From assembly GCF_900110575.1 (NCBI RefSeq), contig NZ_FOEF01000019.1, forward strand, positions 62,001 to 126,000: DNA of 64,000 bases. The letters run 5' to 3'. Below are positions 52,216 through 59,885 of this stretch, one piece after another. Source of the DNA: Amycolatopsis saalfeldensis. GTDB lineage: Bacteria; Actinomycetota; Actinomycetes; Mycobacteriales; Pseudonocardiaceae. Each line of letters begins with the position of its first letter. Positions within the stretch are counted from its first letter, which is position 1. Both the position numbers and the translations under genes were made by a program. Below the pieces are notes generated by a model that was given only the letters and a program-made list of their open reading frames with translations, was not told the DNA's origin and did not search any database.

Positions 52216-52268
52216 GCCATGAAGGCCTCCTTACCCGCGTCCGAAGCGGGCAAGGAGGCCTTCATGGC
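52216..52268. repeat. 53-base palindrome between converging genes
   Basis: Left arm 52216-52238 and right arm 52246-52268 are 23 bases each with a single mismatch, and a 7-base loop. The core word is GCCATGAAGGCCTCCTT. I recall similar palindromes being scattered through Amycolatopsis genomes. It may double as a terminator for both flanking genes. Confidence 0.85.
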
Positions 52269-52276
52269 GTCACGGG

Positions 52277-52859
52277 TCAGCCCAGCGCGGCGCGCGCGGC
52301 CTCGGCACCGTCCCACAGGTGCGCCTGGATCCCGACTGCCCTCGCACCATCCACATTGGACTGACGGTCGTCGAAGAACAGGCAGTCCGCTGGCTCGGCG
52401 CCGAGTTTTTCCAGCAGCAGGCGGAAAATCTCCGGGTCCGGCTTCGCGCACCCGACCGTCGCCGGAGAACAGCGTCTCGCGGAACATCCGGGCCCAGTCC
52501 TGCGCGCGCACCCAGCGGCCGAACGCCGCGGGCGCGTTCGAGAGCAGCGCCAGGTTCGCGCCCGCTTCCGACAGCGATTCCAGCAGCTCCCGCGAAGACG
52601 GCGCGAAGCTCGACCAGCCCGCCACGTCGATGCCGGTGAGCTCGTCCGACAGCGCTTCGTCCACCTTCGCGCCGAAGCGTGCGCCGACGGCCGTCCAGTA
52701 CTCGAGGTCGCCCAAGCCGCGGTCGTACGATTCGCGCTCGGCCCAGTACGCGGCCTCGAACGGCTCCACGGCGACACCCATCGTCGCCGCCAGCTTCGGC
52801 ACGGCCGTGGTGCGCGTGGAGAGCACCTCGCCGTAGTCGAACACGATCCAGTTCGTCAA
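52277..52859 (-). pseudogene. HAD family hydrolase gene with a 1-base frameshift
   Basis: From the ATG at 52859: MTNWIVFDYGEVLSTRTTAV (in HAD proteins D-x-D; here DYG, the second Asp replaced), LLSNAP and FRETLFSGD. At about 52457 there is one extra G, so the frame must shift to continue VGCAKPDPEIFRLLLEKLGA ... CLFFDDRQSNVDGARAVG and TGA at 52277. All HAD motifs II-IV are therefore split over two frames. It may be a real pseudogene or a sequencing error. Length without the shift would be about 193 residues. Confidence 0.72.
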
Positions 52860-52874
52860 CCCGTTCCCCTGTCT

Positions 52875-53897
52875 TCAGACGCCGTTTTTGATGCGGCGCA
52901 ACGCTTCTTCGACGTCGGTGGCGGCGAGGTCCCGGTGCGTCACGAACCGCACCTTGCCCGCCATCCGGCTGGTCCGGATGCCGAGCGAGTCGAGCCATTC
53001 CTCCGCCGTGCGCAGGTCCGGGACGTCGGCGAGCACGATGTTGGTGTCCGGTGTCCGCACGCCCCAGCCGTGCTCGGACAGGCCGGCGGCCAGCCGCCGC
53101 GCCAGCTCGTGGCTCTCGGCCAGCTCGTCGACGCGGCCCAGCGCGACCAGGCAGGCCGCGGCGAGCACCCCGCCCTGGCGGACGCCGCCGCCGAGCATCT
53201 GCCGCATCCGCTGCGCGCGTTCCACGAACTCGACGCTGCCCGCGACGACCGAGCCGACCGGCGCGCCGAGGCCCTTGCTGAAGCAAGCCGACACGCTGTC
53301 GACGCCCACGGTCAGCGCGGCGGGCGGCACCTCCAGCGCGACGGCCGCGTGCCAGATCCGCGCGCCGTCGAGGTGGACGGTGAGCCCGGCCTGCTTCGCG
53401 ACGGACATCAGCTGCGCGTGCTCGTCCGGCGGGGTGACCGCGCCGCCGGCCGCGTTGTGGGTGTTCTCCAGGCACAACAGCCTGGTCCGGAGCGTGTAGT
53501 ACGGGCCATCGGGGCTGATCGCGGCCGAAAGCGCGTCCGGCGTGCAGCGGCCGGGGCCGGCGTCGTGCTCCAGGATGTCCGGCATGCCGCCGGCCAGCCA
53601 GGCGGCCGAGCCCAGTTCGTTGACGAGCACGTGGGCGCCGCGCGTCGCGAGGAAGCGGTCGCCGCGCTCGAGGTGGACGCTCAGCGCGATCAGGTTGGCC
53701 ATCGTGCCGCTGGGCGTCCACAGCGCGGCCGGCATGCCGAGCGTCTGGGCGGCGCGCTCCTCCAGCTTCGCGATGGTGGGGTCGTGGCCGATGACGTTGT
53801 CATCGACCTCGGCTTCGGCCATGGCCCGGCGCATGACCTCGTCCGGGCGGGTGACGGTGTCGGAGCGGAAGTCGAGCGGCTGCGGAGTCCAGGTCAC
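52875..53897 (-). CDS. Low-specificity threonine aldolase family enzyme
   Basis: 340 residues of fold type I: DFRSDTVTRPDEVMRRAMAEAEVDDNVIGHDPT, then LWTPSGTMANLIAL, LENTHNAAGG, HLDGARIWHAA and the PLP Lys in SACFSKGLGAPVGS. It cleaves L-threonine or L-allo-threonine into glycine and acetaldehyde. ATG at 53897. Lies upstream of the HAD gene on the same strand with a 15-base gap. Confidence 0.92.
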   Translation of the reverse strand: MTWTPQPLDFRSDTVTRPDEVMRRAMAEAEVDDNVIGHDPTIAKLEERAAQTLGMPAALWTPSGTMANLIALSVHLERGDRFLATRGAHVLVNELGSAAWLAGGMPDILEHDAGPGRCTPDALSAAISPDGPYYTLRTRLLCLENTHNAAGGAVTPPDEHAQLMSVAKQAGLTVHLDGARIWHAAVALEVPPAALTVGVDSVSACFSKGLGAPVGSVVAGSVEFVERAQRMRQMLGGGVRQGGVLAAACLVALGRVDELAESHELARRLAAGLSEHGWGVRTPDTNIVLADVPDLRTAEEWLDSLGIRTSRMAGKVRFVTHRDLAATDVEEALRRIKNGV

Positions 53898-54032
53898 GGT
53901 CCGATCACATCACACGTCCGCTCGCGCGATCAATGCGGCGGGGGGTGGAGGGATTCCGGGGACTCGTGCAACCTTGGACGCCCCCGGTTCCGTCTTCAGC
54001 GGCGGACAGACAAGAGCGGAGCACGAAACCGC

Positions 54033-54542
54033 GTGGACCAGCGCGACGAACAGGAGTTCGCGGAGTACTTCGCCGCGAAGCGCGACGCCGTGCGCAGGAC
54101 CGCGTACATGCTCTGTGGCGATTGGCACAAGGCGGACGACCTGGCCCAGACGGCCTTCGTCGCGCTGCACCGGAGGTGGAAGAAGATCAGGGACCGCGCG
54201 GCGACCGACGCGTACGTGCGCAAGACGCTCGTGCGCGCGGTCATCGACGAGTCACGGCGGCCGTGGCGGCGGGAGTGGCAGACCGAGGTGCTGCCCGAGC
54301 CCGCGCCGGACGGGCCGGGGCTGGCCGAGCGCGTCGCGACGAAGGAGGACCTGCACGCGGCGCTGCGGGAGGTCCCGCCGAAGCAGCGCGCGGTGCTGGT
54401 GCTGCGGTTCTTCGAGGGGCTCGACGTCTCGGCCGCGGCGAAGGCGCTGGGGTGCAGCGAAGGCAATGTGAAGAGCCAGACCGCCCGTGGGCTGGCGAAT
54501 CTGCGGCAGGTACTGGACCGGGAGGTGGAGGCCAATGGATGA
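54033..54542 (+). CDS. RNA polymerase sigma factor, ECF type (SigE family)
   Basis: 169 residues from the GTG at 54033. Region 2: FAEYFAAKRDAVRRTAYMLCGDWHKADDLAQTAF; region 4: VPPKQRAVLVLRFFEGLDVSAAAKALGCSEGNVKSQTARG. SigE-family members are short and lack region 3. It overlaps the next gene by 8 bases, so that gene encodes its membrane partner. Confidence 0.92.
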   Translation: MDQRDEQEFAEYFAAKRDAVRRTAYMLCGDWHKADDLAQTAFVALHRRWKKIRDRAATDAYVRKTLVRAVIDESRRPWRREWQTEVLPEPAPDGPGLAERVATKEDLHAALREVPPKQRAVLVLRFFEGLDVSAAAKALGCSEGNVKSQTARGLANLRQVLDREVEANG

Positions 54543-55236
54543 GCGTGAGCTCGAGACGTTGTTCTCCGGCGCTCCCGAAGCCGCGCCGCCGCCGACCTTC
54601 ACCAAGGACGACGTGGTCCGCGAGTCGAAGCGCCAGACCCAACGCAGGCGTAACCGCATCACGGCCGGAGCGGGTGCGTTTGTGCTGGTCGTGGTGGGTT
54701 TCGGCACCTACGGCCTGGTGTCCGGCCCCGGTGACCGCGCCGCCGTCATGAACTCGGCCGTGGCTCCCGCGCAACCTGGCGCGTCGGCCGCACGTCCTCT
54801 GGGTACAGGTAATGGGGAAGCACCGAACTTCTCGGCCCGGCCGTCTCAGCAGGGAGACAGCGGGACCGTGAAGACCGGCCCTCGGGTCGAAGGCGCCTCC
54901 GGGTGCGAAAAGGTGGACTGGGAGCTCGCCACAGCCCTCGCTGGCGAGCTCCCAGGCCACTTCACCGCCGGCCAGGCTTCTCCGGGCAGCGTCTGTACGA
55001 CGGGGACACGCTCGGCCGGGTTCCCCTTGTCCGACGGCATGATATCGGCGGCGGTGTTCGCCCGCGGCGCGCCGGTGAACGTGCCCCCGCAGCCGGCCGA
55101 CGCGGTCACCGTGCGTCAGACCACCGGCTCCGGGGGGACTCTCGTGCTGGCCGGCGTGCCCGGAACCGCCGGAAGTCCGGCACCGTACGCCGCAGACCTG
55201 GCCCGGTTCGCCGCCGCGTTGGCGCCGCGCTTCTGA
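54535..55236 (+). CDS. Membrane protein coupled to the sigma factor, possible anti-sigma
   Basis: 233 residues from the ATG at 54535. About 40 cytosolic residues (MDERELETLFSGAPEAAPPP) contain no zinc-binding anti-sigma motif; one helix (ITAGAGAFVLVVVGFGTYGL) follows, then an extracytoplasmic domain with Cys pair(s) near GASGCEKVDW and SVCTTGTRS. Topology fits an anti-sigma factor that senses an outside signal, but no known family is recognised. Confidence 0.72.
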   Translation: MDERELETLFSGAPEAAPPPTFTKDDVVRESKRQTQRRRNRITAGAGAFVLVVVGFGTYGLVSGPGDRAAVMNSAVAPAQPGASAARPLGTGNGEAPNFSARPSQQGDSGTVKTGPRVEGASGCEKVDWELATALAGELPGHFTAGQASPGSVCTTGTRSAGFPLSDGMISAAVFARGAPVNVPPQPADAVTVRQTTGSGGTLVLAGVPGTAGSPAPYAADLARFAAALAPRF

Positions 55237-55268
55237 CCGGAGCGCCTGAGCTGGCACAATTCACCGCC

Positions 55269-55877
55269 ATGACGGCAGCAGCGACCACCCCCAAGGGCGA
55301 GCGGCGGCGGGCCACACTCGTCGAGGCCGCGGCGGAGCTGCTCGCCGAGGGCGGGTTCGACGCCGTGCGTCACCGCGCCGTCGCCGAGCGCGCGGGCCTG
55401 CCGCTGGCGTCGACCACCTATTACTTCGACTCGCTCGAGGACCTGGTGACGGCCGCGGTCGAGCACCACTCGACGGTCGAGCTGGCGAACGGGCAGCGTC
55501 AGCTCGAGGAGCTGGCCACCCGCAACCGCGGGGTCCAGGCGACCGTGGAGCTGGTGCTGGACCTGCTGCTCGGCCCGTCGAGCGGCGATGCGGAGGCCGA
55601 CGCCGAAGCCGTGCTCCTGCGGTACGAGCGGCTGGTCGCCACCGGGCGGCGGCCCTACCTGCGGCCGTTGATGCGCACGCTTTCCGCCCAGCTCAACGAG
55701 TTGCTGATGGCGATCTTCGCCCGCTCCGGCACCCCCGTCACCGAGGCGGAGCTGGAGAAGCTGGTCGCGCTGGTCGACGGCGCCGTGGTCAACGCCCTGA
55801 TCGCCATCGACCCGGCCCCCCGCGCCGCCGCGGCCCGCATGCTGCAGACGGCGCTGGCCGAGTCCGGTCAGGGCTGA
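55269..55877 (+). CDS. TetR family transcriptional regulator
   Basis: 202 residues from the ATG at 55269. HTH: RRATLVEAAAELLAEGGFDA then VRHRAVAERAGLPLASTTYYF with FDSLEDLV. The C-terminal ligand domain is helical. Target unknown; it converges with the GntR gene. The frame upstream of 55269 is antisense to the sigma partner. Confidence 0.9.
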   Translation: MTAAATTPKGERRRATLVEAAAELLAEGGFDAVRHRAVAERAGLPLASTTYYFDSLEDLVTAAVEHHSTVELANGQRQLEELATRNRGVQATVELVLDLLLGPSSGDAEADAEAVLLRYERLVATGRRPYLRPLMRTLSAQLNELLMAIFARSGTPVTEAELEKLVALVDGAVVNALIAIDPAPRAAAARMLQTALAESGQG

Positions 55878-55885
55878 GCCCGGCT

Positions 55886-56590
55886 TTAGCGGCGCACGCG
55901 TTTCGCCCGGTCCAGGTCGTCGCGCGACTTGGTGACCAGTGCGAACATCGCGGTCTCCGCGGCGGCCGGGTCGCGCGCCACGATGGCGTCGAGGACCTTG
56001 CGGTGGCTGGGCACGGGGTTGTCGGACGGCCGCGCGCCGTGCACCAGCTTGTCGCGCTCGGCCAGCCCGATGGCGATCACCCGCTCCACCTGGAGCAGGA
56101 AGTTGTTGTGCGTGGCCGACATCAGCACGCGGTGGAACGCGAGGTCCGCGCGCACGCTCGCCTCGATGTCGTCGCCCGCGGCGGCCATCCCGTCGAGGGC
56201 CGTCCGGAGCGCGGCCACGTCGTCTTCGTCGGCGCGCGAAGCGGCGATGCGCGCGGCGGCCGGCTCGACGACGGTGCGGACCTCGGTCAGCTCGTCCAGC
56301 AGGTCCGGGTCTTCGCCGGCGGCGGTCTGCCAACGCATCACGTCGGCGTCCAGCACGTTCCACTGCTCGCGCGGCTGCACGAAGGTGCCGCGCTTCTGCC
56401 GGGCGTCGATCATCCCCTTGGCGGCCAGCACTTTCAGGGCCTCACGCAACGCGGTGAGGCTGATGTCCAGCTCCTCGCGCAACGCGGGCAGGTCGAGCAC
56501 GGTGCCCTCGCCCCACTCCTCGGAGAGGATCCGCGCGGCCAGTGTCTCCACGGTCTGCCCGTGCAGGCCCCGGGGCCGGTGTTCGCTCAA
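55886..56590 (-). CDS. GntR/FadR-type regulator, DgoR-like
   Basis: 234 residues: winged HTH (ISLTALREALKVLAAKGMIDARQKRGTFVQPREQWNVLDADV in pieces) and an FCD ligand domain with metal-binding pattern around VRADLAFHRVLMSATHNN and PVPSHRKVLDAIV. The block GTFVQPREQWNVLDADVMRW closely resembles the galactonate regulator DgoR. It is divergent from the ABC sugar operon and likely controls it through the palindrome at 56656-56668. Confidence 0.88.
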   Translation of the reverse strand: MSEHRPRGLHGQTVETLAARILSEEWGEGTVLDLPALREELDISLTALREALKVLAAKGMIDARQKRGTFVQPREQWNVLDADVMRWQTAAGEDPDLLDELTEVRTVVEPAAARIAASRADEDDVAALRTALDGMAAAGDDIEASVRADLAFHRVLMSATHNNFLLQVERVIAIGLAERDKLVHGARPSDNPVPSHRKVLDAIVARDPAAAETAMFALVTKSRDDLDRAKRVRR

Positions 56591-56655
56591 TGCTGGTCCC
56601 CTCGATGAGCCCTGGTGGGTCGGCGTGCGGACATCCTACCTCGATCGCCATTACG

Positions 56656-56668
56656 TCATAAATTATGA
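56656..56668. promoter_or_regulatory. GntR-type operator in the divergent promoter region
   Basis: TCATAA-A-TTATGA, an AT-rich palindrome in otherwise GC-rich DNA. It is 66 bases from the GntR start and 8 bases before a TTGACA at 56676. Position and base content fit an operator for the flanking FadR-type regulator. Confidence 0.68.
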
Positions 56669-56780
56669 ATACATCTTGACACCGGCGGGCCCCGGTTGCC
56701 ACTCTGTGCCAGCGGTCACCCCCTCGGACGGGTGGTGACGGTCCACCAGGCAGGGTTCATCAGACAAAGGGGTCTCCGCG

Positions 56781-58082
56781 ATGACGAGTGCAGCAGGCCT
56801 GTCCCGCCGTCATTTCCTGCGCAACACCGGCCTCGCCGGCCTGGGCGTGCTCGGGTCGAGCAGCTTCCTCGCCGCGTGCGCCACCTCCGTCTCCTCCGGG
56901 CCGGTCAAGCAGGCCGCGGGCGCGGTCACCGTCCAGTCCAACCTGTCCTCGCCGCAGGCGAAGGTCGCGATCGAGGCGCTGGCCAAGGCGTTCGGCGAAA
57001 AGGGCGGCGCGCAGGCGACGGTCAACACCGTCGCGTCCGAGACGTTCCGCACGCAGCTGCCCAGCTACCTGACCGCGGCGAACCCGCCCGACACCTTCAC
57101 CTGGTACCCCGGTTCGCTGCTGTCCGGTTACGCGCGCAAGGGCCTGCTGCTCGACGTCGGCGACGTCTGGCAGACCATGGGCAACTACAGCCAGGCCTTC
57201 CGCACGCTGTCGGGCGACGGTGCGGGCCACCAGGTCTTCGTGCCGACCACCTACTACTGGTGGGGCTTCTTCTACCGCAAGTCGAACTTTGCCAAGTGGG
57301 GCGTGCAGCCGCCGAAGAGCTGGAGCGAGTTCCTCACGCTGTGCGAAACGTTGAAGGGCAAGGGGATTTCGCCCATCGGGCTCGGCGCGGGCGGCACCAC
57401 GCCGTGGACCGCGTCGGCCTGGTTCGACTACCTGAACATCCGGATCAACGGCGCGCCGTTCCACCGGCAGCTGCTCGCCGGGCAGCAGCGCTTCGACGAC
57501 CCGAAGGTCAAGAAGATCTTCGACCCGTGGCGCCAGGCCCTGCCGTACTTCGACCCCAACGGCACCGCGCTCGCGTTCCAGGACGCCACCACGGTGCTGC
57601 TGCAGGGCCGCACCGGCATGGTGCTCACCGGCACCTTCTTCGCCGACGCTGCCCCGAAGGACGCGCTCGACGACCTCGACTTCTTCCAGTTCCCGATCCT
57701 CGACCCGAGCGTGCCCACCGCGGAGGAAGGGCCGACCGACGGCTTCTTCGCCAGCGCGCGCACGCCGCACGTCGCCGAGGTCAAGGAGTGGTTCAAGTAC
57801 GTCGCGACCGCCGAGTCGCAGGAGCTGTACATCAAGAACTCCTCCGGCACGGTGCTGCCGGCGAACCCGTCGGCGAAGGACAGCGGCACCCCATTGGTCC
57901 AAAAAGGACGAAAGATGCTGGCGGACGCCAAGGAGCTGACGCAGTTCTTCAACCGCGACTCCTCCGACGCGCTGCAGCCGACCGCCGACGCCGCGTTGAT
58001 CCGCTTCATCCAGAAGCCGAACGAGCTGGACTCGATCCTCGCCGACTGGCAGACGGCCGCGCAGAAGGTCTGGCAGTCCTGA
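56781..58082 (+). CDS. ABC transporter sugar-binding lipoprotein
   Basis: 433 residues. Twin-arginine signal SRRHFLRNTGLAGLG followed by the lipobox LAAC at about residue 33, then a type I solute-binding fold (VTVQSNLSSPQAKVAIEALA, PTTYYWWGFFYRKSNFAKWG). It binds an oligosaccharide outside the cell. First gene of the operon with two permeases and alpha-galactosidase; the stop is one base before the next ATG. An ATPase gene (often shared MsiK) is not in the window. Confidence 0.92.
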   Translation: MTSAAGLSRRHFLRNTGLAGLGVLGSSSFLAACATSVSSGPVKQAAGAVTVQSNLSSPQAKVAIEALAKAFGEKGGAQATVNTVASETFRTQLPSYLTAANPPDTFTWYPGSLLSGYARKGLLLDVGDVWQTMGNYSQAFRTLSGDGAGHQVFVPTTYYWWGFFYRKSNFAKWGVQPPKSWSEFLTLCETLKGKGISPIGLGAGGTTPWTASAWFDYLNIRINGAPFHRQLLAGQQRFDDPKVKKIFDPWRQALPYFDPNGTALAFQDATTVLLQGRTGMVLTGTFFADAAPKDALDDLDFFQFPILDPSVPTAEEGPTDGFFASARTPHVAEVKEWFKYVATAESQELYIKNSSGTVLPANPSAKDSGTPLVQKGRKMLADAKELTQFFNRDSSDALQPTADAALIRFIQKPNELDSILADWQTAAQKVWQS

Positions 58083-58083
58083 G

Positions 58084-58995
58084 ATGGCAGTGCTCGCTGC
58101 CGGTGCTCCGGCCGTCCGGAGGCGGCGGTCGGTCCGCCGCGTGCCGCCGGTGCTGCTGCTGTTCGTGCTCGTCCCGGTCGCCGTCGAGGGCTTCTGGGTG
58201 TTTTGGCCCGCGCTGCAGGGTTTCTACCTCTCACTGACCAATTGGGACGGTGTCTCGGCGCCCGAGTTCGTCGGGCTCGGCAACTACGCCGAGATGCTGT
58301 CCGACGACATCTTCCGCACTGCCGCGCTGGACACCGTCATCTGGATCGTGCTGTTCGGCGGCATCTCGGCGGCGGGCGGGCTCGGGCTGGCGCTGCTGCT
58401 GAACCGCGAGCGCCGCGGCGTCGGCTTCTACCGGGCCGCGCTGTTCACCCCGGTGGTGTTCTCGCTGGTCGCGACCTCGCTGATCTGGCAGGTGATCTAC
58501 CAGCCCGACGGCGTGGTGAACAAGCTGCTCGCCGCCGTGGGACTCGGGAGCTGGCAGCACGCGTGGCTGGCCGACCCGCAGACGGCGCTGTACGCGGTGC
58601 TGATCCCGGCGCTCTGGCGTCAGCTCGGCTACGTGATGGTGCTGTACCTCGCCGGGCTCAAGGGCATCGACCCCGCTCTGTACGAAGCGGCCAAATTGGA
58701 CGGTGCCACCTCGGTCCAGCAGTTCCGGCACATCACCTGGCCGCAGCTGCGCAGCGTCAACTCCGTGGTCCTGTCGGTGATCATCATCGACTCGCTGCGG
58801 TCGTTCGACGTGGTCTGGTCCATGACCAAGGGCGGGCCGTACCACTCGTCGGAGCTGCTCAGCACGTACATGTACTCCACGGCGTTCCAGTCGTTGCGGC
58901 TCGGGTACGCCTCCGCGCTGGCCGTGGTGATCTTCGTGCTCGCGTTCGGCGTGATCGTCACCTATCTCGTGCGGGCGTTCCGGGAGGACCAGTGA
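58084..58995 (+). CDS. ABC sugar transporter permease (MalF/CUT1 type)
   Basis: 303 residues, six helices, with the EAA loop EAAKLDGATSVQQFRHITWPQL that contacts the ATPase. Pairs with the next permease. Starts one base after the preceding stop. Domain pattern VFWPALQGFYLSLTNWDG is typical of carbohydrate uptake permeases. Confidence 0.93.
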   Translation: MAVLAAGAPAVRRRRSVRRVPPVLLLFVLVPVAVEGFWVFWPALQGFYLSLTNWDGVSAPEFVGLGNYAEMLSDDIFRTAALDTVIWIVLFGGISAAGGLGLALLLNRERRGVGFYRAALFTPVVFSLVATSLIWQVIYQPDGVVNKLLAAVGLGSWQHAWLADPQTALYAVLIPALWRQLGYVMVLYLAGLKGIDPALYEAAKLDGATSVQQFRHITWPQLRSVNSVVLSVIIIDSLRSFDVVWSMTKGGPYHSSELLSTYMYSTAFQSLRLGYASALAVVIFVLAFGVIVTYLVRAFREDQ

Positions 58996-59885
58996 CCGTG
59001 ACCACCACGAGGCCGGCGCCGGTGTTGTCCGGCGAACGCCCGGCCCCGGCCCGGCGCAGCCGTCGCCGCCAGGCCCGGACGTTCGGCTTCCACCTGGCCG
59101 CCGGCGGGCTCGCGGTGCTGTGGCTGCTGCCGATCCTGCTGGTGCTGACAACCAGCGTGCGATCCTTTTCGGACATCGCATCGAACGGGCTGGGCGCGCT
59201 GCCGGACTCGTTCGACCTCGGCTCGTTCGGCGAGGCCTGGGGTGTCGGAGGTGGCGGGCACGCGATGCTCAACAGCCTGGTGGTCACCATCCCCACGGTG
59301 TTCCTTTCCCTGCTGCTCGCCGCGGCCGCCGCGTTCGCGCTGAGCCGGTACCGGATCCCGTTCCGGCGCACGATCATCCTGGTGATGCTGTCGGGAAACC
59401 TGCTGCCGCCCCAGATCCTGCTGGTGCCGGTGTCGAAGCTGGCCGAGCTGCTGGGAATCTACGACACGCTGACGGCGCTGGTCGTCGTCCAGGTCGGCTT
59501 CGGGCTCGGCTTCTACACCTTCGTGCTGCAGGGGTTCATGCGGTCCATTCCGGACGAGCTCCAGCAGGCCGCGCTGATCGACGGCGCGGGCCCGGTCCAG
59601 ATCTTCTGGCGGATCATCCTGCCGATGACCCGCCCGGCGCTGGCCGCGCTCGGCGCGCTGGCGTTCACCTGGACGTTCAACGACCTGCTGTGGTCGATCA
59701 CCGTGCTGCGCACCGAAACCGTGATGCCGGTGACGCCCGCGCTGCTCGGCCTGCAGGGCCAGTACGTGTCGAATTGGAACGTGATCGCGGCGGGTTCGGT
59801 GATCGCGGCCGTGCCGACCGTGCTGGTGTTCCTCCGCTTCCAGAAGCACTTCATCTCCGGGCTCGCGATCGGGGCGATCAAATGA
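58992..59885 (+). CDS. ABC sugar transporter permease (MalG/CUT1 type)
   Basis: 297 residues from the GTG at 58992 (overlap GTGA with the previous gene) or 58998. EAA loop: QQAALIDGAGPVQIFWRIIL. Six helices with FLSLLLAAAAAFALSRYRIP and LVMLSGNLLPPQILLVP. With 58084-58995 it forms the transmembrane channel; its stop overlaps the alpha-galactosidase ATG. Confidence 0.93.
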   Translation: MTVTTTRPAPVLSGERPAPARRSRRRQARTFGFHLAAGGLAVLWLLPILLVLTTSVRSFSDIASNGLGALPDSFDLGSFGEAWGVGGGGHAMLNSLVVTIPTVFLSLLLAAAAAFALSRYRIPFRRTIILVMLSGNLLPPQILLVPVSKLAELLGIYDTLTALVVVQVGFGLGFYTFVLQGFMRSIPDELQQAALIDGAGPVQIFWRIILPMTRPALAALGALAFTWTFNDLLWSITVLRTETVMPVTPALLGLQGQYVSNWNVIAAGSVIAAVPTVLVFLRFQKHFISGLAIGAIK

